From: Gammaproteobacteria bacterium
GTDB lineage: Bacteria > Pseudomonadota > Gammaproteobacteria > Steroidobacterales > GCA-2729495
Reading direction: 5' to 3'
Assembly (NCBI GenBank): GCA_028285245.1
Contig: JANQPY010000016.1
Location: 62,001 to 126,000, forward strand
DNA length: 64,000 nt
Notes under the pieces: model-generated
What the model saw: the letters and a program-made list of their open reading frames with translations, nothing else
The model's database searches: none
What the model was told of the DNA's origin: nothing
Program-made: the position numbers and the translations under genes
In this document: one piece after another, positions 16,557 to 26,407 of the stretch
Layout of the letters: each line of letters starts with the position of its first letter
Numbering within the stretch: the first letter of the stretch is position 1

Positions 16557-18314
16557 ATGGTAGAAGACAGGGACATTTACGCCGATGAGGGCGGGGGTCT
16601 TGCCGATCTCATCTCGGCCCTGCGTCGGCGCTTCAAGATTGGGCTTATCACGGCCCTGATCACCTTCGTCGTTGGCGCTTTGGTGACCTTCCTGCTGCCG
16701 ACCATGTACACGTCGACCGCAGTAATCCTCATCGAGGAACCTGAAGTCCCTGAGCAGTTAGTTCAGACGACCGTGACGACCTTCGCTGCTCAGCAAATCC
16801 AGCTGATCAATCAGCGGGTCATGACGCGAACCAATCTTGCGCAGATTATTGAGACGTTTGATCTATACGCCGAAAAGCGAGAGTACCTTCCCACGCTCAT
16901 GCTCACGGACGATGTGCAACAGCACATGAAGTTAGATCTGGTCAACGTTGATCTCACCGACCCGAGCTCTGGTCGGCCAATTGTCGATACGATCGCCTTT
17001 ACAGTTGGTTTTGAGAACGAATCCCCAAAGACCGCACAACAGGTCGCCAACGAGTTAGTCAGCCTCTATCTGGAGGAAAATGTGCGGTCACGCACAGTGC
17101 AAACCGCTGAGACCAGCGAATTTCTCAATAAGGAAGTAGAGCGCCTGGACGACGAAGTTAAGTCGCTTGAAGCTGAGATTGCGCGTTTCAAGGAGGAAAA
17201 TAAGGATAGCTTGCCGGCTGTCGTCCAGCTGAATATGTCGATCATTCAGCGCACCGAAGACCAGCTTATGGACATCACGCGGCAACTGCAGTCCATTGAG
17301 GAAAGCCGCATTTTGCTCGATGCGCAACTCGCCCAGATTGACCCGACGATTCCCAGTATTGGTGACGATGGGCGGCCCATCATGTCGCCTCAGAATCAGC
17401 TAAAAGCGCTAGAGACCGAACTCAACAGGCTTCGCGGTAAGTACAGTGAAAGCCACCCCGATGTACAGCGCGCCAAGCGAGAACTGCAAGCTTTACGTGA
17501 TCAGACTGGCATCACGACGAGCCTTTCCGACAGTGCCAAGGCGCTGGCTGCAGCGCGTACGGAGCTTGCTACTGCTGAGGAAACCTACACGGTCGATCAT
17601 CCTGAAGTGCGCCGCCTGCGCCGGTTGGTTGGCAGTCTGGAAGCTTCGCTGCTTGAGGAGCGCGATGCCATTGACGCCATGGTCGTGCCGGATAACCCAG
17701 CCTACATTCAGATCTCTGCGCAACGGGAGCGCCTGGCCGCCGACGAGTCAGCCTACAAGCAGGAGGCTCGACTGCTGCGCACGCGGCTAGACGACTACGA
17801 GGCAAGAGTATTGGCCGCGCCGCGAGTGGAGCAGGAACTGTTCGCACTCAGTCGGCAGCTTGAGACGGCGACAAAACGCTATTTCGCCATGCGCGAACGC
17901 CAGTTTGGTGCAGAAATGGGCGAGGCGCTGGAAAGTGAGAGCAAAGGCGAACGGTTCACACTCGTAGAGCCGCCGGATCTCCCGCTGGAACCATCGAGCC
18001 CGAATCGTCCAGCGTTGCTACTGGTACTACTTATTCTGGCGCCGGCCGCGGGCGTCGGCATGATTCTGCTGCGTGAAGCGATGGACCCATCGATCTGGGC
18101 TGCAAAAGATGTGGAAGGATTGCAGGGTGTGTCACCAATTGCTGAAATCCCGATGATCATGACACGAGCTGACAAAGCCAAGCGCCGGCGGGTTAGGCTG
18201 TTTGCGCTGGCGGGCCTGCCCGCGAGCGCAATTCTTGCTGCCGTGCTGGTTCACGTCCTGGTTCGCCCCTTGGACGTGCTTTGGTATATCGCGATTCGCC
18301 AATTGGGCATTTAA
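16557..18314 (+). CDS. polysaccharide chain-length determinant (Wzz/GumC type, exosortase-locus subfamily)
   Basis: This 585-residue inner-membrane protein has an N-terminal membrane helix (ITALITFVVGALVTFLL), then a long periplasmic part with coiled coils (about 190-270 and 300-460). The proline-rich stretch PPDLPLEPSSPNRP leads into two C-terminal hydrophobic helices. This is the layout of PCP-2 proteins that control polymer length together with a tyrosine kinase. The kinase follows 20 nt later as a separate gene. It opens the main exopolysaccharide operon. No strong Shine-Dalgarno is visible. Confidence 0.88.
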   Translation: MVEDRDIYADEGGGLADLISALRRRFKIGLITALITFVVGALVTFLLPTMYTSTAVILIEEPEVPEQLVQTTVTTFAAQQIQLINQRVMTRTNLAQIIETFDLYAEKREYLPTLMLTDDVQQHMKLDLVNVDLTDPSSGRPIVDTIAFTVGFENESPKTAQQVANELVSLYLEENVRSRTVQTAETSEFLNKEVERLDDEVKSLEAEIARFKEENKDSLPAVVQLNMSIIQRTEDQLMDITRQLQSIEESRILLDAQLAQIDPTIPSIGDDGRPIMSPQNQLKALETELNRLRGKYSESHPDVQRAKRELQALRDQTGITTSLSDSAKALAAARTELATAEETYTVDHPEVRRLRRLVGSLEASLLEERDAIDAMVVPDNPAYIQISAQRERLAADESAYKQEARLLRTRLDDYEARVLAAPRVEQELFALSRQLETATKRYFAMRERQFGAEMGEALESESKGERFTLVEPPDLPLEPSSPNRPALLLVLLILAPAAGVGMILLREAMDPSIWAAKDVEGLQGVSPIAEIPMIMTRADKAKRRRVRLFALAGLPASAILAAVLVHVLVRPLDVLWYIAIRQLGI

Positions 18315-18334
18315 TCCAGAGAGGCGCTGCATAA

Positions 18335-19186
18335 ATGGAACACATCCGTCGCGCATTAGAGCAGGCCGAGAAAGACCGGGCCGAGGCGCGCAGCGCAGTG
18401 CCTTCCGATACCGGTCTTTACCGATCGGTTGACAATAAGGGTGCGGACTCAGCACCTGCGCCCACGGCAACGTCGGCGGACGTACGTTACCTGAAGACTA
18501 AAATCGTCGATGTTTCTGCAGAAACGCTGGAACGTAATCGTCTGGTTGCAGCGCTACCAGCACATGAGCTAACTGACTCCTATCGTATGCTCCGTACGAA
18601 GGTCTTGCGAGAATTGCAGACGCACGGTTGGAACTCGATCGCGATTACCAGCCCCGCAACCGGCTCTGGCAAAACATTGACAGCGATCAATCTGGCGATC
18701 AGCCTGGCACGCGAGGTCAACCATACCGTGCTTCTGGTGGATCTGGATTTGCGAGCGCCCAGCATTCATGAATCTTTCGGTTACGAGCCGGAGCTGGGCA
18801 TCAGCGACTACTTGCAACACGACGCGCCGATTGAAGAGATTATGTTTTCGCCGGGCATTGACAGATTGGTCGTTTTGCCTGGGCGAGAGAGCATCGCCGA
18901 TTCTTCTGAAACGCTGCGTTCCCCAAAGATGGTCAGCCTGGTTGGCGAGTTGAAGCACCGATATCCGGATCGGATTGTTATTTGTGACTTGCCACCGATG
19001 CTGGCGACGGACGACGCACTGGGCTTTGCGCCCTATACGGATGCAATGCTCATGGTCGCGGAAGCAGGGTCGACAAGGCGCGAAGATTTGCAACAGTCGC
19101 TGTCTATTTTGAAGGACGTTCGCCTGATAGGCACGGTGTTAAACAAGTCCGAAGACGCCCCCAGTAAGCTTTACGGCCGTAAGTGA
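18335..19186 (+). CDS. exosortase-locus BY-type tyrosine autokinase
   Basis: This 283-residue cytosolic ATPase/kinase has Walker A SPATGSGKT (about 106-114), Walker A' VLLVDLDLR (about 132-140) and Walker B RIVICDLPP. The usual partner-binding region PAHELTDSYRMLRTKVL lies just before. Such kinases cycle phosphorylation to control the adjacent chain-length protein. Unlike the classic Wzc tail, the C-terminus (SEDAPSKLYGRK) has a single tyrosine instead of a cluster, so regulation by autophosphorylation may be minimal or different. It is co-directional with its Wzz partner and the ATPase after it. Confidence 0.9.
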   Translation: MEHIRRALEQAEKDRAEARSAVPSDTGLYRSVDNKGADSAPAPTATSADVRYLKTKIVDVSAETLERNRLVAALPAHELTDSYRMLRTKVLRELQTHGWNSIAITSPATGSGKTLTAINLAISLAREVNHTVLLVDLDLRAPSIHESFGYEPELGISDYLQHDAPIEEIMFSPGIDRLVVLPGRESIADSSETLRSPKMVSLVGELKHRYPDRIVICDLPPMLATDDALGFAPYTDAMLMVAEAGSTRREDLQQSLSILKDVRLIGTVLNKSEDAPSKLYGRK

Positions 19187-19220
19187 AGCCCGCCGGCGCG
19201 AATAGCCTGTAGGCAGTCAG

Positions 19221-20048
19221 ATGTACGAGGAGTTCTACGGCCTTCGAGAAAAGCCTTTCTCAATCCTGCCGGACCCCTCATACCTCTACCTTTCAAAAGT
19301 GCACCAGCGCGCGCTGGTGCTGCTTGAGTACAGCCTCTTCAGCGGCCAGGGATTCACAATTCTTAGCGGTGAGGTTGGTTCAGGGAAAACCACTCTAATT
19401 AATCGACTGACTGCGGGCCTTGAAGATGGTGCGCGGGTTGGCGTGATGAGCTTTACGCACTCGTCGCAGAATGAAATCGTAGAGTGGGTCGCCATGACAT
19501 TCGGGCTCGAATACAAAGGCAAGACACTGGCGCAACTCTACGAGACATTCATGCAGTTCCTCGTAGAGGAATACGCAGCTGGCCGAAAGGTCGTATTAAT
19601 CGTCGACGAGGCGCAGAACCTTGGCCTGGCTGGGCTTGAAACTCTGCGCATGTTGTCAAATGTAAATGCCAGGCAGGAATACCTGCTGCATATGATTCTG
19701 GTCGGCCAGCCAGAGCTACGCGGGCTCATTAAAGCTCCGCAGTTGAAGCAGCTACTGCAGCGAGTGTCCGTTGCCTATCACTTGAGTCCGATGACAGAAC
19801 AAGAAGCCAGGCACTACATTCGGCATCGGATCGAGCAGGCCGGGGGAGATCCAGGCATCATCAGCGATCAAGCAGCCAAGCTGCTCGTGGCTGCGAGCGA
19901 TGGTGTTCCTCGGATGATCAATACGGTATGCGATCTTGCGCTTGTCTATGGCTACTCTGCCGGGCGTAACCCGGTCGACGTTCGGATCGTGCGCAGTGTC
20001 ATCGAAGACCGCGCCAAGATGGGCTTAGCGGCCGCTCCGGCCATCTAA
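19221..20048 (+). CDS. ExeA-like AAA ATPase of the exosortase/EPS locus
   Basis: This 275-residue protein starts MYEEFYGLREKPFSILPDP, typical of ExeA/GspA-type ATPases. Walker A is GEVGSGKTT (about 50-58) and Walker B is VVLIVDEAQ (about 124-132, with D129 and E130); further motifs are LVGQPELR and RVSVAYHLSPM. The C-terminal peptidoglycan-binding domain of true ExeA is lacking. Members of this short subfamily regularly sit beside the tyrosine kinase in PEP-CTERM loci. The role, perhaps powering assembly of an export complex, is not proven. Confidence 0.88.
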   Translation: MYEEFYGLREKPFSILPDPSYLYLSKVHQRALVLLEYSLFSGQGFTILSGEVGSGKTTLINRLTAGLEDGARVGVMSFTHSSQNEIVEWVAMTFGLEYKGKTLAQLYETFMQFLVEEYAAGRKVVLIVDEAQNLGLAGLETLRMLSNVNARQEYLLHMILVGQPELRGLIKAPQLKQLLQRVSVAYHLSPMTEQEARHYIRHRIEQAGGDPGIISDQAAKLLVAASDGVPRMINTVCDLALVYGYSAGRNPVDVRIVRSVIEDRAKMGLAAAPAI

Positions 20049-20143
20049 AGCCAAATTCATGGCGACTCTAGGGCAGGCCATACCGGTGGCGCAGCGAATG
20101 TTGCCCGCCGTCGATCCCGGATTTCGCGCCCCTGCATAAGCCG

Positions 20144-22069
20144 ATGTGTGGCATTGCCGGAATACTGAACTTTGACCGTCGGCCTGCCGATGCAGAGATC
20201 GTCCGCAAAATGAACGCTGTGCAGGCGCATCGCGGGCCCGATGGGGAGGGGCTGTGGACAGATCGTGCCTTGGCGCTAGGGCATAGACGATTGTCGATCA
20301 TTGATTTGTCGACGGCCGCAAACCAGCCGATGGTGAGCCAGGATGGCCAAATTGCGGTTGTTTTTAATGGCGAGATATACAACTACCAGGATCTCAGGTC
20401 TGAGCTAAAGAGCGCCGGCGTGCAGATATCCACAGCATCCGATACGGAGGTGCTGCTGCATCTCTACCGCCGGGATGGCCGAGACTTCGTGCGCAAGCTT
20501 CGTGGAATGTTTGCCTTCGCGATCTGGGACGTTGAGCGCGGTGAGTTGTTCCTGGCGCGTGACCGGGTTGGTATCAAGCCTCTGTACTACACACTATCTC
20601 AGCGTGGCCTGGCCTTCGCGTCCGAGATCAAGGCAATTGCCAGCTCTGGCTATGCGGAAATGACCATTGACTACCAGGCCCTCGCGGGATTTCTGAGATT
20701 TCTCGTGGTACCGCAGCCGCAGACGATTTTCTCATCAATCGAAAAACTCAAACCTGGTTGCTGGTTGGCCGTAGATATGTCCGGCCGAATTCAGACCGGT
20801 AGCTATTGGCGGGTCAGTTCACAAGGCGCGCCTGACTCTAACGCCACGGAATCAGAATGGGCAGACGGGCTTGACCGGCAGCTGCGTGCCTCGGTTTCTT
20901 CGCATATGGTCGCGGACGTGCCGGTTGGCGCGTTCCTCAGCGGGGGCGTGGATTCCAGCATCGTGGTATCCATGATGCGTGAGCAGGCGGCCGATCAGCC
21001 CATCGAGACCTTCTCTATCGGGTTTCCGGGTATGGCGCGCTACGACGAGAGTCGATATGCGCGTCAAGTTGCCGACCTCAAAGGCGTCGGTCACAACATC
21101 GGCACAATTGATCCGAGCTTTCTGGATGATTTCGAGCGCATGGTTTGGCACCTCGACGAGCCATTTGCCGTGAGTTCGGCCTTCGCTACCTGGTACCTCG
21201 CGGAACACGCAGCGTCTGAAACCAAAGTCGTGCTGACTGGCGATGGTGGCGATGAACTTTTTGGTGGATACGAAGGATACTTAAAGGATCACTACCTGCA
21301 GGCTGCACCGTGGGCCGCGCTGTCAGGCCCCGCGCAGGGTTTGCTTGGATTCGCTGCGAGCATGGGTCTTGGCGGTCGGTTGACCAGGCAGGTATTGGCG
21401 GGAGTCATGCGGCGAGCTGGTTCTGAAGGGCTTAGGTACAGTCAGCGAGCAGCCCAGAACGGCCTCTATGCAGTCGCTCAGGCATTCAACGACGAGGTAT
21501 TTCTGGAGGCAGTTGATGCCTGGAAAGTCAACCTTATGGCTCACTACTATGATGCCTGTAAGTCGGAAGTGCATTTGGAGCGGAAGCTCTATGCGGAGTA
21601 CAAGACCCGGCTGGTCGATGAGATGCTAATGAAGGTTGATCGGATGACTATGGCGCATTCTCTGGAAGCCAGAGTTCCGCTGCTTGATCATCGGGTAGTC
21701 GAATTCGCCTTCACTGTACCCCCTTCGCTGAAGATTGAGAGTAGCGAGGGGCGCCCCGAACTTAAGTACCTGCTCAAACGCGTCATGGAGCGTTACCTCC
21801 CAGCAGACTTGGCCTATCGCAGCAAACAAGGGTTCAATATCCCGGTTAGAGAGTGGCTGCAGGGAGACCTCCTCGGCTTAGTGCATGAACGAATTACCTC
21901 CGGGCGTCTTCATCGTGCCGGAATCCTGGATCAACGCGGCATATCGCGGTTGATTTCCGAACAGTCATCAAATAAACGCAATCACAGCAACATGTTCCTC
22001 GTACTGCTCTCATTGGAGACGTGGCTTGGCAGTTATGAAGAGCGGGTTGGCCCGGTTTCGTGGGCTTGA
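20144..22069 (+). CDS. asparagine-synthetase-like amidotransferase 1 of the EPS locus
   Basis: This 641-residue enzyme has the N-terminal glutaminase (MCGIAGI with Cys2 nucleophile; AHRGPDGEG; VVFNGEIYN). A synthetase domain carries the PP-loop LSGGVDSS at about 265 and GDGGDELFGGYEGY. The family moves glutamine nitrogen onto an adenylated carboxylate. Copies in exosortase loci are thought to amidate a sugar acid, not to make asparagine. It is the fourth gene of the co-directional run starting at 16557. Two more paralogues lie at 22106 and 41122. Confidence 0.9.
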   Translation: MCGIAGILNFDRRPADAEIVRKMNAVQAHRGPDGEGLWTDRALALGHRRLSIIDLSTAANQPMVSQDGQIAVVFNGEIYNYQDLRSELKSAGVQISTASDTEVLLHLYRRDGRDFVRKLRGMFAFAIWDVERGELFLARDRVGIKPLYYTLSQRGLAFASEIKAIASSGYAEMTIDYQALAGFLRFLVVPQPQTIFSSIEKLKPGCWLAVDMSGRIQTGSYWRVSSQGAPDSNATESEWADGLDRQLRASVSSHMVADVPVGAFLSGGVDSSIVVSMMREQAADQPIETFSIGFPGMARYDESRYARQVADLKGVGHNIGTIDPSFLDDFERMVWHLDEPFAVSSAFATWYLAEHAASETKVVLTGDGGDELFGGYEGYLKDHYLQAAPWAALSGPAQGLLGFAASMGLGGRLTRQVLAGVMRRAGSEGLRYSQRAAQNGLYAVAQAFNDEVFLEAVDAWKVNLMAHYYDACKSEVHLERKLYAEYKTRLVDEMLMKVDRMTMAHSLEARVPLLDHRVVEFAFTVPPSLKIESSEGRPELKYLLKRVMERYLPADLAYRSKQGFNIPVREWLQGDLLGLVHERITSGRLHRAGILDQRGISRLISEQSSNKRNHSNMFLVLLSLETWLGSYEERVGPVSWA

Positions 22070-22105
22070 CCTGAGGATGCAAGTGAGCGCGTCGAGCAAG
22101 TCGAA

Positions 22106-24013
22106 ATGTGTGGGATCGTAGCGCTAGTCGGCAAGTCGAATCGTTCGCGGCTGGACGCCATGAATGCGGTCCAGGCTCACCGCGGACCGGATTCCGCGGG
22201 TCACTACATCAGTGATGACGGAAGAGTATCGTTCGCGATGCGTCGCCTCAGCATCATAGATCTCGAATCAGGCGATCAGCCCATCTCCAATCAATCCGGA
22301 ACGATTACGCTGGTCTGCAACGGAGAAATATATAACTCACCCGAGTTGCGTAGCGATCTGGAGCGCAAGGGCCATCAGTTCAAAACCCGAAACTCCGACG
22401 TCGAAACTATCGTTCATCTATATGAAGAGCATGGAACTGACTGTTTGAGGTTCCTCAACGGCATGTTCGGCTTCGTGCTTCACGACGTCAAAAACAACCT
22501 CGTCTTCGGCGCCAGGGATCGTGTGGGTATCAAGCCACTGTATTACTGGCGAAGCGGCGGCTGCTTGGCGCTCGCATCTGAGCTTAAGAGCATCTTGCAG
22601 CTCCCGGACTTTAGTCCGGCCGTAAGCGCACAGAGTCTTTATCACTACACCACGCTGCTGTATGTGCCGGATACCGAGTCAATCCTCGAAGACGTGTATC
22701 GCGTGCCACCGGGCCACTATTTTGTCTGGGATCTAAATACCCAGGAGTTCTCGCTGGCTCCCTACTGGTCACCGAACTTTTCAATCACTGCTCGCGATCC
22801 TGAAGAGGCATCAGCCTTAGTTCGCACTTCGGCTCAAGCTGCCGTGAAGAGGTGGACCCTCTCGGATGTGCCGATTGCCTGTTCCCTTTCCGGGGGCCTT
22901 GATTCGGCTTCTCTTGTAGGCCTGCTGGCTGAAACCGGTCAAAAGAATATCAAGACCTATACGCTGGGGTTTTCCGGGCAGGGAGAGGCCGATTGGAATG
23001 AGACCGAGCTTGCCCGTCTCGTCGCCAAAAAATGGGGCACAGATCACCATGAGATTATCCTCTCGCCTGAAGGGCTACTGGATGACCTGATTTCGATGGT
23101 CTGGTCGCTGGAGGAGCCCTATGGTGGCGGATTACCTTCTTGGCACGTGTTCAAGCTAATGAGCCAGGACGTGAAAGTCGCAATGACCGGCTCAGGTGGA
23201 GATGAACTTTTTGGGAACTACCATAAGCCAAAGTTTTACGAGGTAAGCGGTCTTCGGCGTAGTGCGGCGCTGGCTCGTTGGCTATCCCGCAGAAATCCAG
23301 GCAGCACTGCGGAGCTCTTGAAGCGCTTTCGTGCACTGCTTCGCCAAGGCAAACAATATCCCTTCGGCGGTCTCTACCCCAATCAATACAAGTTTTTTTC
23401 CGACTACGACAAGCGCCATGGGATTTTTTCTATGCGCACCGATGGCTTGGAAGACACCGGTGCTTACCATCAGCGCCTGTTCGAGGCGTCTGGGGCTGAT
23501 TGTGTACGGAACGGCTTGGCCGCGGTCGATTTCCGCACTCAGCTGGCGGAAGAATTCCTGCACATGACAGATCGATTCTCAATGGCTCATTCGCTAGAGG
23601 CTCGCGTACCGTTCCTGGATCATGAGTTCGTCGAAACCGTGTTTTCCATCGACCCAAACCTGCGTTCCAGTCACCGGGAGATGAAATATCTTCTCAAGCG
23701 CGCTATGGGTGATTTACTCCCTGGGCCCCTGCTGACCGCGCGGAAGCATGGGTTCACAATTCCTATTGGCTTGTGGCTTCGCACTCGCTTAAAGGCGCTG
23801 GCGAAATTTCTTCTCGATGCAGATCGCCTAAACCGCCAAGGGCTATTTTCACCTGATTTTTCTCGACGCTATCTTGAGCCACATCTATCTGGTCAGCGTG
23901 ATTTCGACATGATTATTTGGGGCATGCTGATGTTTCAGCTATGGCATCTTGTCTTTGTCGAGCAGCGATGGACCGAGTCACCCAATCTGACGATTAGTGA
24001 CCTCGTCAACTAA
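22106..24013 (+). CDS. asparagine-synthetase-like amidotransferase 2
   Basis: This 635-residue enzyme keeps MCGIVAL with Cys2, AHRGPDSAG, LVCNGEIYN, the PP-loop LSGGLDSA at about 261 and GSGGDELFGNYHK. The order of domains is as in AsnB. It follows the first copy by 36 nt, but the two are clearly diverged in sequence rather than a recent duplication. It likely amidates a second carboxylate in the polymer. Formation of free asparagine cannot be excluded. It ends one base before the ATG of the next glycosyltransferase. Confidence 0.88.
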   Translation: MCGIVALVGKSNRSRLDAMNAVQAHRGPDSAGHYISDDGRVSFAMRRLSIIDLESGDQPISNQSGTITLVCNGEIYNSPELRSDLERKGHQFKTRNSDVETIVHLYEEHGTDCLRFLNGMFGFVLHDVKNNLVFGARDRVGIKPLYYWRSGGCLALASELKSILQLPDFSPAVSAQSLYHYTTLLYVPDTESILEDVYRVPPGHYFVWDLNTQEFSLAPYWSPNFSITARDPEEASALVRTSAQAAVKRWTLSDVPIACSLSGGLDSASLVGLLAETGQKNIKTYTLGFSGQGEADWNETELARLVAKKWGTDHHEIILSPEGLLDDLISMVWSLEEPYGGGLPSWHVFKLMSQDVKVAMTGSGGDELFGNYHKPKFYEVSGLRRSAALARWLSRRNPGSTAELLKRFRALLRQGKQYPFGGLYPNQYKFFSDYDKRHGIFSMRTDGLEDTGAYHQRLFEASGADCVRNGLAAVDFRTQLAEEFLHMTDRFSMAHSLEARVPFLDHEFVETVFSIDPNLRSSHREMKYLLKRAMGDLLPGPLLTARKHGFTIPIGLWLRTRLKALAKFLLDADRLNRQGLFSPDFSRRYLEPHLSGQRDFDMIIWGMLMFQLWHLVFVEQRWTESPNLTISDLVN

Positions 24014-24014
24014 C

Positions 24015-25076
24015 ATGACCCAAGCCGCGCCGCGGATCACTTTCGGGATCATCGTCCTCAATGGCGAGCCCTTCATTCGCTACTGCCTGCGTCAGCTCTA
24101 CCCGCATGCCCATCAGATCATTGTCGTCGAGGGTGGTTCGCGAAAAGCTGCTTCTTTCGCCCCGGATGGTCGTTCGACCGACGGTACGCTTGAGAGTTTG
24201 GCTGCCTTCAAGCGAGAAGAAGATCCAGAAAACAAGCTGCTTGTCATTACCAGGGAAGGGTTTTGGACCGAGAAAGATGAGCAAAGTCAGGCGTATGCAG
24301 AACGAGCGACGGGTGACTATCTGTGGCAGATCGATGTAGATGAGTTCTACTCACACAGAGATCTGACCAAAGTTTCGCAGTACCTCGCGGAGAATCCTCA
24401 GATAGACGCTATGTCGTTTCGGCAGAAGCCGTTCTTTGGTTCGCCTGACTACTGCTTCGATAGCTACAACCTGCGAGCTCAGAATACTAGCGAGTACCAC
24501 CGACTATTCCGATGGAGAGATGGCTATCGCTACGCAACTCATCGCCCGCCAACGGTGCTTGATGAGAAAGGTGTTGACTTGCGAACGAAACGCTGGATGT
24601 CGGCTGCCGATACAGAGGAGCTTGGCGTCATTTTGTATCACTATTCTCTGTTGCTGCCGAAACAGGTACGGGACAAATGCGCCTATTACAATGACCCAGG
24701 TGACGACAAGAGCCAGGCACACGCTCCGGAAATTGTGCGATGGGCAAACGAGTGCTATTTCCAGTTAGGTAGTCCGTTTCGCGTACACAATGTCTACACG
24801 ACAGTCAGTTGGTTGTACCGCCACAGCGGCGATACCCCAGAGTCTCTGCGCGATATGTGGGCAGACATACAGTCAGGGAGTCTCGATGTTGAGGTTCGCC
24901 AAACGGACGATATTGATGCGCTGTTGCGAAAGAGGTGGTATCAGGTCGCAGGCATGTTGTTGACGACTTGGTCAAGTCTGTTTCGACTTCCCGGTTTCAG
25001 TGGGTTGTCTCGCCTTGTACTTGGAGTCGGTCGACGATTGCGAGAGTTGCTGTCGACCTACCTTCGAAGGGCTTAG
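24015..25076 (+). CDS. GT2-like glycosyltransferase
   Basis: From the ATG at 24015 the product is 353 residues. A GTG at 23997 in frame would overlap the previous gene and add six residues. GT-A features are TFGIIVLNGEPFIRYCLRQL, IIVVEGG and the DxD metal motif in LWQIDVDEFY. The C-terminus is hydrophobic and basic (LLTTWSSLFRLPGFSGLSRL), suggesting peripheral membrane contact. It belongs to the family of glycosyltransferases that act on lipid-linked intermediates. Donor and acceptor are unknown. Confidence 0.75.
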   Translation: MTQAAPRITFGIIVLNGEPFIRYCLRQLYPHAHQIIVVEGGSRKAASFAPDGRSTDGTLESLAAFKREEDPENKLLVITREGFWTEKDEQSQAYAERATGDYLWQIDVDEFYSHRDLTKVSQYLAENPQIDAMSFRQKPFFGSPDYCFDSYNLRAQNTSEYHRLFRWRDGYRYATHRPPTVLDEKGVDLRTKRWMSAADTEELGVILYHYSLLLPKQVRDKCAYYNDPGDDKSQAHAPEIVRWANECYFQLGSPFRVHNVYTTVSWLYRHSGDTPESLRDMWADIQSGSLDVEVRQTDDIDALLRKRWYQVAGMLLTTWSSLFRLPGFSGLSRLVLGVGRRLRELLSTYLRRA

Positions 25077-25084
25077 GCAGCCGG

Positions 25085-26374
25085 GTGAAGCGAGCCCTTT
25101 GGTTTTCCGACGCGGCGATGCCTGCTGTTCGCGCTCGCCTCGGTATTGACGATCTTGGCAATCGCGGTGGCTGGGTCGCCAACTCTGCCAAAGCGCTGGC
25201 GGCAAGCGGGGAGGTCGAGCTAGGCATTGTGTGGGCTTCGTCGCTGGTCGAAGAGTACACGCGATTTGAGGAGGACGGCACGACGTATTTCTGTATTCCG
25301 CGTGGCGGATGGATGGAGAGGGTTGGCAGGCGCCTCCGGGTGTTGCCTCCGTTGCGCTATGCATGGCAGCTATTGACCTATCGTCTACGGCAACGCACGT
25401 ATGGCCCGTTGGCAAGTTGCAAGCGAGCAGTAGAGGAGTTCAAGCCCGACCTGTTGCACATACATGGCACCGAAGGTTTCTATGGATTGTTGGCGCGGCA
25501 GGTCGATCTGCCGGTGCTGATTTCACTGCAGGGAATACTGAGTTCCGTCGCGCATGCCTACTGGGGATCCATTCCGGCCTGGCGACGGCCGTTGTTTGTA
25601 AGAGAGTTCCTGCTATACCGTCAGATGCGCCGCAACGCTAGAAGGGAACGGCAGATACTCCGCGAAGGAAGCTATTTCTCTGGACGTACGTCTTGGGATA
25701 AGCGTCAGTTAATGAAGGCCAACCCACGGGCCATCTATTTCTCTGACGGCGCGAGACTGTTGCGTCCGCAGTTTTATGGCCCAACCTGGTCCGTCGAGCG
25801 CCGTCAGCCAGCGAGCATCTACACGACCATCACTGCCAGACCTTACAAGGGCACGATCGTCCTGCTGGAGGCGTTGTCCATTCTTCGTCGCAAACATCCA
25901 AGCGCACTCCTGCGGATCGGCGGGTACTTGCCTGACTCAGGATTCGGTCGCTATATCCGCACGACGATCAATAGGCTTGGGCTTGACCACTGTGTCCAAC
26001 TGATTGGTTTTGTGCATGCTGATGACATCGTGCGAGAGTTGCTCAACGCGGCAGCCTATGTTCAAGCGTCGCATATAGAAAATAGTCCAAACAGCGTTGC
26101 CGAAGCCCAGCTGGTAGGCACGCCCTGTGTGGCAACCGACGTGGGCGGCACCGCAGATATCGTGGAAGATCGTGTGGGCGGCCTGCTTTGCCCGGCCGGC
26201 GACGCACAGGCCATGGCCTCGTGCATTGACGAGATTTTTTCCAATCGGGAGTTTGCGGTAGGCCTGTCTGCAGGTGGGCGTCAGCAGGCGCTTGCGCGAC
26301 GTAGTGAATCCGCGACAGTGGTGCGGCTCCAATACATTTACGATCAGATGCTGGGTGTACCCGCCGCGGATTGA
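25085..26374 (+). CDS. GT4-family glycosyltransferase
   Basis: I place the start at the GTG at 25085, 8 nt after the previous stop, giving 429 residues (MKRALWFSD...). The frame is open further upstream but would run inside the previous gene. The GT-B fold is shown by the N-terminal IDDLGNRGGWVANSAKAL, LLHIHGTEGF, and the C-terminal nucleotide-sugar site HIENSPNSVAEAQLVGTPCV followed by DVGGTADIV. It adds a sugar to the repeat unit; specificity is unknown. Confidence 0.85.
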   Translation: MKRALWFSDAAMPAVRARLGIDDLGNRGGWVANSAKALAASGEVELGIVWASSLVEEYTRFEEDGTTYFCIPRGGWMERVGRRLRVLPPLRYAWQLLTYRLRQRTYGPLASCKRAVEEFKPDLLHIHGTEGFYGLLARQVDLPVLISLQGILSSVAHAYWGSIPAWRRPLFVREFLLYRQMRRNARRERQILREGSYFSGRTSWDKRQLMKANPRAIYFSDGARLLRPQFYGPTWSVERRQPASIYTTITARPYKGTIVLLEALSILRRKHPSALLRIGGYLPDSGFGRYIRTTINRLGLDHCVQLIGFVHADDIVRELLNAAAYVQASHIENSPNSVAEAQLVGTPCVATDVGGTADIVEDRVGGLLCPAGDAQAMASCIDEIFSNREFAVGLSAGGRQQALARRSESATVVRLQYIYDQMLGVPAAD

Positions 26375-26407
26375 CGACTTTGACAGATCGCCCCGAGACG
26401 CTTGCGG

